64,000 nucleotides of DNA from Hoplostethus atlanticus (lineage: Eukaryota > Chordata > Actinopteri > Trachichthyiformes > Trachichthyidae): assembly GCA_034670405.1 (NCBI GenBank), contig JAXDDX010000142.1, positions 684,001-748,000 on the forward strand. Direction: 5' to 3'. The notes beneath the pieces were generated by a model. That model searched no databases and was not told the DNA's origin. It saw only the letters and a list, made by a program, of their open reading frames with translations. The translations under genes were made by a program, and so were the position numbers. Shown here piece by piece: positions 9,740-22,445 of this stretch; within the stretch, counting starts at the first letter, position 1, and each line of letters begins with the position of its first letter.

Positions 9740-12078
9740 AGACAGAAAGCAATGGGGCAGGAGGGTGAGATGTGTACTTAGCTCAAAGAAAACCATCAGT
9801 GTGTGTATTTAAAACATGGAAAGCTAATTTAGTGTGTTTTAAATCGCAGAGTTGTGTATTCAAAGTGGCTAGGGGACGTCATAGTGGAGTGAGGATGAAA
9901 AGACACCTGGATTACAAGGCAGTAGTGACAGCTACCCAACAGGTAACCTAGACCCATTATCTAGTTCCTGTTCCAGCTCGACAGTCTTTGATCTGAACCT
10001 GGTAAATAGCAAGATCTTAGTGATGAACAATCAAACAATGTCATTGTCGCATGTATCGCTATATTCTGAATCTACTGACATTCTTTGGGAGATAATGAAA
10101 TCTTTGTTTGATTGACACAGCCTTGCGATAAAACTTGCCCCCCCCCACTCCCATTTTCTATGTCACGCTACTCTAAGTATGAATCACTACATCATTTGTG
10201 TCATACTTGTGCCTGAAATGGCAAGGTTAGTTGCTTTTTTTGGACCTTTGAAACCATTACGGCACGCTTGACATATCAACTTGATCCAGCCAGTCAAGAA
10301 TACAAAAAATATACATCACATCACATCACATGACGGTTGATATTACATGGCTGAGAAGGTTGAAGAGGTAAAAATACATATTTAATCTGCATTGATTTGT
10401 ATTTATAGCGATGCACTTGCAAAGCATGAACATGTACACTCAGGCACATTTTGTAGTGAATTACTGTTGTATGGAGCGGGGTGGGTGTGTGTGTTTAAAT
10501 GCAAAGATGCAGTGTATCTTTCTAATAAATCACATACATTTTCCCATAGATATTTGTCCATAATGAATTTAACAAATGCACTTAGGCCTACTTGTTTGTC
10601 CTTGATCAAGCATGAACACCAAGGCTTCATCCACATTGCTATTTTGCTGAACCCGGCCTGATTCTCACCACACCAATCTTAAATCAGCATCCAATCGTTT
10701 TCAGCTTACCTAATCATGCTGTCCCTGTACACCAACATTTTATGTTATTGTCAGCCCACATTGGTATTGCTGTAAGTGAAGGAACAAAGGTTGGACTGAT
10801 GGCTATTAGACCTAATGTCACCAATAAGCGCTGCCATGCGAGAGGAAGCAGGCCTCCAGCATTGGGAGCATGGCTCAGTGCCTCCACACTGGATCTATAC
10901 ATCTGAAAATGGCAGAAGCCCTGAGGGCCAAGATAACACTGCCAATCTGGTTTACAGTAGAGCTTCACAACATTAAAAAGCTCTTGTAAGATATTGGATT
11001 TATATGAAGTGTGACTGAATTGTATGCTATTTTTCTTCATCACTGTAAAATTAAATACACAAAGCATAAAAAAAAATTCAACATTCTTGGGAATGTGTGT
11101 CATCTATGCCCCTACATGCATCGAAAACAATTTGATCTCACATCATTTCTGTCTTCAAATATTTGTCTTTAATTGTATTGTACATTTCACCTGTATGAGG
11201 TCAAGAGTAGCCAAAACAGATAATGTATGGTTTGGGGGAACAGCTAAACAAATGAAATCATTTAATGGGGGCCTCTGGGCTGTTTTTAGTGTTTTTACCC
11301 TATTGAGAAAAGGCAAATCAAATCTGACTGTATTAGCATCAATAGCATCAACAGTTAAACCTTTTAGTAAGTCACCTACCAACAGAATGTGTTGTGTTGC
11401 TGAGAGTCTATAATGGACCCATACAGCTTCCATTTGTGAAGCCATGGTGGTGGTGGTAGTCCTCTCCATTTAGCAGTGAGCTTTATCACCACTGGGACGC
11501 CATAAGCACATGCATAACCTGACATGCACACACACACACGCACTAGTGTTTGCAAGCATACCCACTTCTCTCACACATACACGTGCAGGCAGGCATTCGT
11601 TCACACTTGGATGTACACACACATTCTCACACACGCTCACAACCCATGCTGAGGCCACACACCAGCAGACACCATGGTCCTCGTCCACCTTGTCCCCTCT
11701 GTCAAACTGAGCATATGTATGAATGTGTGTGTGTGTGTGTGTGCATGAGCTCCATGAAGGCTATGGAGGTTAATAAAAGGACTGCAGTGCGTAGTCTCTG
11801 CACAAGATGCTGAGCGTGTATGATGCAGTGGCCTCACACAAACACACACGCACATGGGAATGGACCATTGGAAATAGCTTGATTAATCAGGAACTTTCAC
11901 AGAGGATTTGTTAACTTTGGTCCAGCTATTGGCATAGTCTTCCCGTATCAAAGTTGTTGGGTTTTTCTATGAGCCATCAGCAAAAGTGACTCCATCTTGC
12001 CCCGTTCTCACATGGCTACATTGCAATTGTCTGCTCCAGTGGAGCCTATTGCCATGTGGGAAAGGTCTGCTCTTTCAT

Positions 12079-12080
<2 letters not shown>
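9740..12080. other. Unique non-coding stretch with CA-rich patches
   Basis: Contains a short TCACA repeat near 10315-10331, a CA-rich patch at 11525-11660 and a (TG)n at 11724-11743. The 129-codon frames at 10714-11103 (minus) and 11024-11413 (plus) have no recognisable domain and overlap each other. No exon called. Confidence 0.45.

Positions 12081-12124
<44 letters not shown>
12081..12124. repeat. (AC)n microsatellite
   Basis: Twenty-two perfect AC dinucleotides. Confidence 0.98.
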
Positions 12125-12126
<2 letters not shown>

Positions 12127-12129
12127 TTG

Positions 12130-15100
12130 CATCTGGCTGATTCACTTTGCTGAAGCCCACAGACCCCCGACTGCATGATTTATCTAAGCCAGCGAGTCGC
12201 ATTACCATCCAGGGTGTTGCTACCTCACTCCAGCTCCTCTAGCACTCAAGTCTATAATCGTTTACACTCAGCCTCTCTCTTGTCAGTGCCAAGAAATAAA
12301 GACTATAGTTTTTTGTGTGACATTTTTTTTTTTTTCAATTAAAGGGCCAAGCAATGTCAACATTTACATTTTAGGTAGGTAGGTATTTAGGTAATACCTA
12401 CCAAATCGCCTGATCGAGTCTATTGGTTAAGCATGCCTATTGTATAAGCATGATCATCATGAAGAAGCCTCTAAGGTCTTTAGGGACTCAGCAGTCGACC
12501 TGAGTTGGGAGGATTATTCCACCATGGAGGAACCATGGCAATGGCCTGGTCACTGCAGCATGGAATTGCTAAGCATGCATTAGCTACAAAGTGCTAGGCT
12601 AGAGCTGGGGCAGAGGGCTGATCCATGGGTGAAGGTAGCAAGGTCCTTGTAGGCTGGGACAGTCACTAAAATCAGCTTTCCTCGCTGGCTTGTGATGGAA
12701 TTATGATCCACGGTGGTTTTAGAAAGTCCAACTAAGAGTTTTTTATATAAAGCATGAATGTTGACTGTCTCTTTTTAATGGCACTCGTAATGACACAAGG
12801 AGGATGGTGGAGATACAGGGGTGTTAAATGGAGCCTACGGCATGTTTGCAGGTACTGACCAAGCTAAACTGAATGCAATAGCTGGACCACTGAGGCTTGT
12901 GCTTGTGTTTCAGAATGGGTTTGATAATGGAATAATAATGACTTAGAAGTTCGAACATCATGAAACTGTATTAAAATGGCAATCAAGAAGTCAGAAGTTC
13001 ACTACTTTGTTCACACTGCTTAAGATTCTAATGGTTTCTGGCGTTAAACACACAGTGAATAGTAATTATAAAGTGAGATATTGATGTTTTTTTCTGTCTC
13101 TGAGGTCAGTCTTTGGCACACTTTGTGAAAGCACTCTGCACTGAATCCCCAACCATTATCATTTTCTTCTCTCTTCCAGTGGTAGAATCTGGCAGATGGT
13201 GCCTTGACTGGTTCTTAACAGGATTATGGGGTAAAGATTGCAATTTTGTATTATAGTTCATTACTGCACTGTGCCACGTTGCAAAAGCCATTGTTTTAAT
13301 CACACAATGCATTTTGTGTAATATCTGAGGGAAAATATTTGCTTATGCCCTTTTAGTGGAAGACAATGACATTTGAAATCTGTTTGCATCTGTGTGTACA
13401 AGTAGCCATTCACACCTTTTTCTCTCTCCAAGCCTCTCGGTGTTTTCAGAACTTGTATTTGTTGATATTTTGGTTATGTGCACTTTCTCAAATCGCCCGA
13501 GGGAGCGTGGGGCACCTGCATGAATGTAACGACCTGCCTGACTGCCTTCTACACAGAACCTTGCCCCAAGTCTTGAGCAGGAGTTGTGGTCACTCTAACT
13601 ACTGAACAAGCACCCCCTCTGTGCTAACGTGGCTAACAGGCACCCCGAGGCAAAGAGAGGCCTGTGATTGGACAGTTTCTCTCTGGAGGGAATCACTTCA
13701 AATTGCCCTATCGAGAAGAAAAACCCCTGACAGTCACACAATGCTGCAGGTTGGCATGTCAGAATCATAAAGGCCATGGTTGTTAGTATTTGCAGGTATG
13801 ATAAATGTGCACTAAGCGTTACGCATGAGCACAGACCATGCACTCTGTGAATACCTTCTTCACTCACAAATGATCAGACTAAAGGAGAATTAAAAACATA
13901 ATGATAAAGAGTAGTCTTTCTCACCCCAAGCCTTAGTCTCACCTTGCATTCTTCATCGTCAGATATTGGGGAAATTCCAATATCAGCAGTGAGCTTATCA
14001 TACATTAAGCTTGCGAATCCAACCCAACGGTGAGTTTGCCACACATTAGCTTTGCGGTCATGCGAAGGGCAGATGCTAGCGAAGGGGAGATAATTGGTGG
14101 CGAGCTGTCTGAAATGTGTAATTAGACGGGACAAGACACTCCCCCTCTTTACTCTCTTCCCCCACCCGCTCTGCCTTTTCGCTGGGTGATCTGAGCGCCT
14201 TAGCATCTGCTTTGATCTCGGCTAAAGTTTTCTGAGCCCTTTCAGATAGGATCAATTTGCTTTAACACGCATCACTCTTTTGCTTTCCCCGTCTCCCCTG
14301 GCAGACCGTGGCTGTTTGCAATGCGTTCGATATCATGGAAAACTGCAGGAGGGTGTTGTTCCTTATTCCTTTTTTCTCCCCGCTTTCATTGCGAGGAGAC
14401 TGTTCCAAGGGGACCGTGTCTTTGTAGTCTCTGAACTACATTACAAATGATTATCCCTTTACATCATTATTATTCCTATCAACAGTGAGTTCTCCATGGT
14501 ACGTCAACTCAGACACAGACAGAACGCCTAGACTCATCAGTTGTGCATTACGGCTTCATTATATCCAGTTTCATGCCATGAAACGTGCAGCAAATACAAT
14601 ACTTCTTCCATTATATTGGAAATCAACCGAAAAATGGCATGTGTTATTAAGCGGTTGCGTTTCAGACGATGCATAGTTTCAAATAACCAAATAGGTTAAA
14701 CCTGTTTATGATTATTGAGTGTAAGGGGCCCCGCAAGGGTTTGATCTAAAAGTTTAATGTCATCAGTTGTGCCCCCTGTACCATTGCCATCTCAGCTTCT
14801 CCCAGCTCAATAACCAGCGGCTTGAGTGTAATGAAGGAGAGTTAGGAGAGCTAGAGGTCGTTTGGCCCATTACTGGTGAGCTCAATGAGGGAGAGGGGAC
14901 TGGTGAGAGGAGGGTAAAGAAGAGGGGGGAAATATTAATATTCATAACTCTGACTTTTAGCAGGCTACTGATTAGAGGAGGGAAAGTAGGAAATAGAAAT
15001 ATGCACAGCCTGAGCGGAGTTTCTTTTTTTTTTCTGCTGCGAGTTCACCTCACAATCCAGCCGGAAAACATTTGTCGAGACCGCCACACTAAACTTTAAA

Positions 15101-17130
15101 GCTGCGCTAAACAACATGGCTATGTCGGAGTACAGTAAACTAACTGTATACACCCACACCTAATGCCTGTGCCAGTCTCTGAACAGGGAGCTTTTTTCCC
15201 TCCCTCTCCTCCTATCCTCTCCTCTCTCCATCTGTTCCTGGGCTGAGGCAGGGTAAGGAGCCGGGGAGGGCTACGAGCTGGAACAAGTCTATCTGCAGCA
15301 GCAGGCCTGGCCTCAGCCAGCCACAGAGGAGCTCAGACTGAATGCTAGAGCCCTCTCTTCCTCCATCCAGATGCAGATGACTTCGCTTTTCCTCCGCCTC
15401 TGCACTGCACAATAATACCCTTTTGTAGCACAAGGGCAAAATCCCAGCTTTGTCCAGTCAACCTTAATTTATGGCACACATATTCTGGACGCACATATTG
15501 TTGCAAAAGCTACAAAGGCATAAGCTTTCAAAGAGGCAGAGAGGAAGTGCTGGCAAGAGGATTCTAGCACTTTCTTTGTTTGAGAAATGGTATAAATGAT
15601 TCACCAGCATATGGCATTCACAACTCCACTGGTGCATTGATTTTCAGAACTTCAAAGAGGCGTAGGGATTCAGAGGTGAGGATTTTTTCCCCCAACGTCT
15701 TATTACATTTTTACAACCTTCTATTTACCTCTGTGGGGATTGACTGCCAATCATGTTTTGTTGTGGCCTCTTTTCAGAGCGTCAGATCTCACCGTGACCC
15801 TTATTTAGCAGTCGTTAAAAACACTTTGGAACCAGACTACGACAGCCTTCTTCTAATGAAGAGGCTCAATGTTAAAAAAACAGTAAACATCACTTCAAAG
15901 TCTCATATTTCCTTGCCCTCTTCAACTCAGATTTTCTCAACCCCTCTTAGTAAGAAAGTGTGAATATATATGCTTAAATTGAAAAGACAGCTTCCCGTGG
16001 CCCGCCTCACCTTTCCCCATCTCAAGGCCCAGCTTAGAGAAAGTGTGCTATGAAAAAGAACTGTATTCTTCTGTCTCTCTCCATGGAGAGACAGGTTTTG
16101 TTCTCCTTGACCTGCCATCCGTGATCTAATCCAAAGTGACTGACTGCCCCCTGATGCAGAGAGCACCGAGCCAGACCTTTCAGATTTCTGCTTTTATTGT
16201 GAACATGGAGGGAGAAACAAAAGGCTCCCGGGGAGAAAGCAAAACCCACTGATGAACTGATTGACATCACCTGTGATATATGAGTCAAAACTGCCCCGGC
16301 TTTCAAGAAAAAAGTTCACCCCACTGAACTCACACCACCCAACACTCCTCACCTTCGGCTTCTATGTCCAGCAGGAACTGCAATGTTTTAGTGAAGCTGT
16401 ATGCCAGGGCCGCAGTGCAGGTCCATCGCCTTGGAAAATGTGAGAGACTGGGACCTCGAAAGTAAAATCAATGACCTCTGCTGCGTGTTCCACATTTTAA
16501 CATGATCAGATCCTCCTTTGAACTGATAGTCTCTTAGGTGAACCTTATTCAGGGATTTTTATTAATAAAGCAGGGTGTCATATATGTGTTCTTTAAAGGG
16601 CAAAGATGGCCAGTGAGGCTAACTAGGGGAATATGTACTGACAGCAGGTGCACAGAGACAGTATTCAACATTAAACACAACCACAAGAGCAGCACATTAG
16701 CCTAGAGAATTGAGTATCTTGATGCAGCTTGACAATATTCAGCAAGTTTCAGTTTCAATCACATTTTGGCCTTTTGCAGGGAACTTAAAATCAATGTTAG
16801 CCTTCAAACCAAAGTGCATACATTAAATGATTCATGTTAGATCAAGTAGCTCTTTCAGAGAGCTGCAAAAATATGCTTTTAGCTGAGCAAAAACATATTG
16901 GATTACTGCACCAACTGGGACCCTTATTTTGATGCACATCTGAGGAACATTCCATTGATTTGGCAGACAGCTTTATCGAGATAGCGCTCTGTCAGAGACT
17001 ACACAGGCGAACACTCTGCCCATGTAATAAAATGCACTTCAAAATAACCCATGAAACATATAACCATATATGACCAGTGCCCCCAAAAGGCAAGCAAATA
17101 AATATATGCACATAAACTAGCCAAAGTATT
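12130..17130. other. Long unique non-coding stretch
   Basis: Five kilobases with almost no simple repeats apart from a T run at 12325-12337 and GTAGGTAGGTA at 12375. Repeat-poor patches that could be conserved elements lie at about 13600-13870, 13960-14240 and 14760-14990. Short open frames occur on both strands but none has a domain, plausible splice sites or neighbours that make an exon chain. Confidence 0.45.
13960..14240. promoter_or_regulatory. Candidate conserved non-coding element
   Basis: Balanced-composition sequence with GAGATAATTGGTG near 14088 and GTGTAATTAGACGG at 14116-14129, both containing homeodomain-like TAATT cores. No repeat or coding signal. A 110-codon minus-strand frame (13874-14206) covers part of it but has no recognisable domain. 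Low confidence without alignment. Confidence 0.27.
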
Positions 17131-17139
17131 ATTATTTTC

Positions 17140-17490
17140 ACAGCTCATTGCAAGACCTCTATTAAAACGAGTTGATTAACAAGGTTATGACTGGAGCCCT
17201 TACCTAAATTGTGCCAAATCATTCAGTTGATAAGAGTGCAGGAAAAAAACAAGCTCCAGATTGGAATTTGAAGAGACAAATAGCATGTGAATGATGCCAT
17301 GCATTATTATGTCATCTCCATAGTCATCTAATGGCTGTCTGGCATTAATAAAGGGGGGGAATTATACTGGAGCAGATGGTGAGAGTACATCGGTGGCTCA
17401 GGAGCTATTTATTAAATGCGTTATTAATTATTTTCAACATGATGAGCTCGGCTGGCTTCCTTCTGGACTGGCTCAAAGAGAGACTTCTCA
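17140..17490. promoter_or_regulatory. Candidate conserved non-coding element
   Basis: About 350 repeat-free bases with GTTGATTAAC (palindrome-like, near 17170), GGCATTAATAAA near 17341 and TTATTAATTATTTTC at 17421-17435. Dense TAAT/ATTA cores in single-copy DNA are compatible with a homeodomain-regulated enhancer. Not shown to be conserved. Confidence 0.3.
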
Positions 17491-17898
17491 ACCCCTGGCG
17501 TCATTAGGCCAGTCCTGCACCACTATCACCAACATGCCTTCAAGTCACTAAGACATACACAAGGTCATGTTCTGAGCTCATGGATTACTACGAGGCTCAT
17601 GCCTCGTATCTGTATGGATTTGCAACAAGGTAATAGTTTTACATATATGTATTAAAAACTGTCATATAGTTGGGGTTGGATGGTGTGACTGTCTGGCTGT
17701 CATCACAGCAGAACTCTGTAGCATGTAACAGGGCAAGGCTAGTGTACTTTTATCTTCACACGCACACACAACTTAATTCATACACATTCAGATGCACACA
17801 CACACTAATGCCTGAGGTGCAAGCTGGAGGTGACAGTTTCCTCACCTGCCACAGGCAGCCTGCCACCTGCCATGCTACTCCCCACCCCCTGAACAGAG

Positions 17899-17937
17899 AC
17901 ACACACACACACATATGCACACACACACACACACACA
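17899..17937. repeat. (AC)n microsatellite, interrupted
   Basis: Two AC runs separated by ATATGC. A looser CA-rich patch lies upstream at about 17757-17806. Confidence 0.95.
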
Positions 17938-18238
17938 GGTGGCCGGGGACAGGAGTGTCACGACTTCACATCTCCCGCCACCCAAAATCATGCTCTGATG
18001 CTCCCACAAGCCAACTCTATCTTCCCCAAACACCTTGCATAGTATCTCTGCTCCCTTATAGTGATTTATAGACCGCACTGCTTTTCAGTAGAGGAATGTT
18101 TTGTTTTTATTCAGGCAATTTGATTGGATATGCATGCTATTTGATTTGCAAGCAAAGGAATAGGCCAGGGTGGGAGTTGGCTCCCAACTCTAATACGTTT
18201 TGACATCACAATTCACACCTTAGTTATCACATCATTCA

Positions 18239-18977
18239 GGTCCCCCGGGATTCCACGGTAAAAAAGGCTTTTTAAATTCTGCGATTGCAAAATTGGAATT
18301 CCTGCAATATTCTTATATTAAAAATATATATTACATTTTTGTATTGATAATGGTTGTTCCTCTGAGATGGTGGCTGACTTGAAGTGGTCATCAATTGCAA
18401 AGCTTTTATGAAACGGTTACTATTATTTCCATATATTACTATACATTTTCATCATGCAATATCTTATATTTTACTTAAGAAATTACAAAATACCAAAGTA
18501 ATCTGAAGGAAGAACGATCTGCATGTTGCCGGGTTTTTTTCCCCGTTTGGCTGTTACAGCAGAGAATATGGACCGCTTACCATGGTAAGGTATATAGGAG
18601 AAAGCCCACAGCTATAAACCTGGATTCAACCGACACACTTTATAAAACTTTATTGTACACTGTACAAAAGAGCTTTCCTCCATCCTCATGGAGATCTTTA
18701 TAAGACTGGGCTCTTTGTGCAGCATATTTCCAACCTTTGACTTGGACTGCAAAGGTCGAACAAATCTCTCCATGGCAAATGTACATGGCACTAAAGCTGA
18801 AACAGAAAAAAAACAGGGCTGTAGACTAGAAGTACATAGCCAGCAATCACAGGTAATTATGGGTTATTTTCTGTAATGTGTTTTTTCTATTTTTCCACAC
18901 TGCATCCAGTTTTCTGCGCTGCATTCAGTTTTCTGTGAAAAATCCCGCAATCACAAAATCGCAGAATCCTGGGGGGC
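18239..18977. mobile_element. Probable inverted-repeat DNA transposon remnant
   Basis: Left end GTCCCCCGGGATTCCACGGT (18240-18259). The complement of the right end near 18957-18977 reads AGCCCCCCAGGATTCTGCGAT, matching at most positions. Motifs resembling the termini (TTCTGCGATTGCAAAAT at about 18277; AATCCCGCAATCACAAAATC at 18941) recur just inside each end. I could not define a clean target-site duplication: the right flank begins CTTAATC and the left flank ends CATTCAG. No transposase was recognised inside. It could be a non-autonomous element of unknown superfamily. Confidence 0.45.
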
Positions 18978-18984
18978 TTAATCA

Positions 18985-19525
18985 TCGATAAATGGACAAT
19001 ATTCTTGGTGCTAATGTTTTGAATGAATATATTTTTATTTCACACATGCATTCTTTGAAATGGTTGAATGACCTTTTTAAGTAACTATTTAGGTTATCAA
19101 GTTTCCATCATGTAGGTATTAGATAGTAACCTACACTATATCTTCACTCATCAAGTTAGTTCAGGGGTAGCAGCCCCACAAGCTGCCTCTTTGTTGAGGA
19201 GAGGTTGGGGGCCAAAAACATTTCCAGTACTGTGATGACTGAGAGTAGAAGTTGTAGTGGTACTGACAACATTTTGAGCTCTCGCTTTATTGGCAATGGC
19301 ACTGTGGAATGTAAATATTCAGTAAAAGAAATCCACTATGGGTTCTGAGCATAAATCAATAGCTTCAAACCTTGAAACTATACCATCAGCACAGGCAGAC
19401 TAGTTTTCCTGCAATCATGGCTAGAAAACAATCATTAAAAGGTGAAGGCAAGAATAACAAATGATCAAGGGAGGTGAGGAATACATACCTCATCGCTAGC
19501 TCTGTGTGTCTCTCTCAGTAAAAGC
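18985..19525. other. Unique non-coding stretch
   Basis: AT-rich sequence between two transposon relics. It probably includes the eroded left terminus of the Tc1-like element, which I cannot align. Confidence 0.4.
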
Positions 19526-19641
19526 CTCCTAAAATATGGTCTGATCTTCATCTAAATTGAAATAATTGATCAACAATGTGAAGAAATAACACAGAACATT
19601 TTTTTTGTGTGTTTTTTGTGTTAAACTTTTACATGTTTTTA

Positions 19642-20369
19642 TTAAACATATTGTTCAAACGTTAACAGCTTGGATTGGAAAAGGTATCTGAACCATGAAA
19701 TTGAGTAACTGGTGGGACCTCGTTTAACAGCAATAATCTCAACCAAATGTTTCCTGTAGTTGCTGATCAGACCTGCACAACGGTTAGGGGGTATTTTGGA
19801 CCATTCCTTCAGCCCATTGATATTCTTGGGATGTCTTGCATGAATGGCTTGCTTCAGGTCATGCCACAACATTTCAATAGGGTTAAGGTCAGGACTCTGA
19901 CTTGACCAGTCCACCCTGATATTCTCCTGTACAATTTCCTGATACAATTTGGAATTCATTGTTACCTCAATGATTACAAACCGTCCAGGCCCTGAGGCAG
20001 CAAAGCAGCCCCACACCACAGTTGGGATGAGGTTTTACTGCTGGTATGCAGTGTTTTTTCTCCTCCAAAAATAGTGTTGTTCCCTTTTGCCAAAAAGTTC
20101 ATTTTTTGCCTCATCTGTCCACAGAACATTGGTCCAGTAGCTTTGTGGAACATCCAGGTGGTCTTTGACAAATTCGAGACAGGCAGCAATGTTTTTTTGT
20201 GGAGAGCAGTGGTTTCCTCGGGTGGTTTCCTCCTTGGTATTCTCCAATGAACACCACTCTTGTTTAGTCTTTTTCTTATTGTGGCCTCATGGACGCACAT
20301 GTTAGAAAGTTCAAGAGATGCTAACCCACACCTGAATATCATCTCATTGATTGGATCACCTGATTTCAA
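19642..20369 (-). pseudogene. Tc1-like transposase pseudogene
   Basis: DDE transposases of this family cut and paste the element at TA dinucleotides. The amino-terminal part is in one minus-strand frame (from 20369) with RKRLNKSGVHWR-like DNA-binding sequence, and WTDEAKNELFG (first catalytic Asp) is in another. The carboxy-terminal part (about 20019-19642) includes MVWGCFAASGPG, WSSQSPDLNPIEMLW (third catalytic residue, Glu) and a typical ending. The segment normally holding the second Asp (LQQDNDPKH-type) is gone: QENIR runs straight into VDWSSQSPDLNP. Frameshifts plus this deletion make it inactive. Intact relatives have about 340 residues. Confidence 0.88.
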
Positions 20370-20509
20370 TCACCCTCTTTCATAGAAGTCATTATCCTAG
20401 AGGGGCACATCCTTGGCTGCCAGGCTGTTAATGTTTGAACAATATGTTCAATAAAATGTGTAAAAGTATCTTTTTTTTGTGTGTTATTTGTTAAAGCTAA
20501 TGTTTATTA

Positions 20510-20834
20510 GGTAACACTTTATTTGAAGGGGTGTGCATAAGACTGTCATGACACTGTCATAACCATGACATGACACCTGTCATGACCATAACCCTAACCC
20601 TAACCCTAACCGCTTCATGAATGTTTATGACTGTTGTCATTAAGTGTCATTCGGTAAATTATGTCATTGTTAATGCAAAGTTGACATTGTTTGAGATGTC
20701 TTTACCGAATGACACTTAATGACAACAGTCATAAACATTCATGAAGCGTCCTTCATGGTCATGACAGGTGTCATGTCATGGTTATGACAGTGTCATGACA
20801 GTGTTATGCACACCCCTTCAAATAAAGTGTTACC
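20510..20834. mobile_element. Palindromic MITE (hAT-type) with 8-bp target duplication
   Basis: Begins GGTAACACTTTATTTGAAGG and ends with its reverse complement (CCTTCAAATAAAGTGTTACC). Almost the whole 325 bp is an inverted repeat around a centre near 20675. The 8-bp direct repeat GTTTATTA flanks it exactly (20502-20509 and 20835-20842), which fits hAT-type insertion. The left arm contains CCCTAA repeats at 20592-20611 that the right arm lacks. It has no coding capacity, so it would need a transposase from elsewhere. It sits inside the right arm of the Tc1 relic and therefore inserted later. Confidence 0.9.
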
Positions 20835-20969
20835 GTTTATTATTATCTATTATTATTGTATCTATTCTATTGTTATGACTTAGATGAAGATCAGACCACA
20901 TTTTAGGGACCATCTATGCAGGAATGCAGGTAATTCAAAAGGGTTCACAAACGTTTTCTCGCAACAGTA

Positions 20970-22440
20970 TCTCTATTGCTCTCTCTCATTCTCTCTCTCA
21001 GTCAGGGCCTGAACTGTGGTTGAACCACGTCTCTTGGGATCCTTAGTCAGCCAGATTGTTAGCTGACTGACCCACCAGGAGGGAGGAGAGGAGCAAAGGG
21101 TTACAGGAAAGAAGGCTGGTGGGATAAAAAAGAGAGATGGGCAGGTTTGGGGGGGCAGAGGTGCATTATACCCATGGTGAGAAAGCTTAGAACAACAGTG
21201 TTGCTTCAGAGCATCCTGGTCATTGTACTGCATGCCCAATCACTTATGCAGACACAGGAGAACCTGTGACCCCTGATGCATGCAGACTCCATTATAATAA
21301 AATTCTCTCCACATATTCACTCAGTGCTTCACCTCATTCCTCCCTGCTCTGCACCTCTTCCTATTCGTCAGTAAATCACCATTGAACAAATGGCCTCAAT
21401 GAAAATTCACAGGAGGCTTTTTTGTTTGTTTTACTTAGGAACATTCCAGTGTGCGGGATATGTGTGTGTAATCTGAACATGAGCAGCACATTTAGACTGA
21501 AATATAAGCCTGAGAAGCCAGTGAATGTTGATATCGAATTAATACATCTTCTAGAAAGGCAGCATGTCATCAATCCAATTTGACTATAATTTGCGCTTCC
21601 ATGGGAATATCAAAGAGTGTGTGATCAATGCAATGCTGCATCCCACCCCCTTTACCCACAAGCTGTTGGATGGCTCCTCAGAGCATAACAACTAATGGTG
21701 TGTGATGATTTTTCTGATATGCTTTCACTATTGCCTCTGAGGACAAACTGTCTCCTCACTCTCCATCTATATAATGGTGTTGAGAATGGTTGAGTAGTTG
21801 AAGATCAGACAAACATCTTCCAATTCTTTCCTTTCAACGACATGGAATGAACTGTGTTGTATGTACCCTAGTATGATGTTGACTGGACCCTTCTTACCAT
21901 TTATCCATATTTCTTAACAGTATGGTCTCATTGGCTGCATTGCAAAATTGAGCATATGAAAACAAATGATCCTCCATTTCTTTATCCTGGTATAAATCAT
22001 GGGTAATTGTTGTGGTATTAGGTTGAGAGAGGACAGTTGGAACACTTGGGAGCCTTGGAAACCACCTTCTGTTACAGGTGCTGATGGAAATTTGGAGAAA
22101 GTAAACAGAAGTTTGTAAAATGGCAAGCTAATTGGTTAAAGTCCCTGATTTTGAAATACATTAACAATGCACTAAGGGGGCTCTTGGGTTTGACAAAATA
22201 CACATTTTGCCTGGCTGCCAAGTAAAGTTACTTTCAAACCATTAAAAAATGGTTCACTATTGGGTGTGCTCACTAACATCCAAACCTGGACCCATATGCA
22301 TTACACTTCCATGCATATTGTTCTGCTATGTGTACTGATGTGGGATCACTGAACAGCTCATATTACCACATGAAAATCACAATGACTTGAGAAACAAATT
22401 GGCCTTAGACCAGTACTCCTATTATAAGAATCTTTAGGCA
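20970..22440. other. Unique non-coding stretch
   Basis: Single-copy-looking DNA with a short TCTCTC patch at 20972-21000. Open frames of 65-88 codons lack domains. Nothing else recognised. Confidence 0.45.
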
Positions 22441-22445
22441 TACAG

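Larger units (their letters stand above)
19528..20969 (-). mobile_element. Dead Tc1/mariner element carrying a nested MITE
   Basis: The outer inverted repeat is visible at 19528-19554 and 20880-20907 (GGTCTGATCTTCATCTA and its complement). An inner pair is at about 19624-19670 and 20424-20470 (AAACATATTGTTCAAACGTTAACAGC and a near-complement). The right terminus reads inward on the minus strand as CTGTTGCGAGAAAACGTTTGTGAACC, which I recognise as the end of a common fish Tc1 family. The last ~65 bp of the left terminus are missing or decayed. The transposase lies on the minus strand inside. The span includes a separate MITE at 20510-20834. Confidence 0.85.

Noticed and set aside
20592..20611. 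Interstitial telomere (CCCTAA repeats)
   Set aside because: Only about three units, and they lie inside the arm of a MITE, so they are part of that element rather than a chromosome-end remnant.
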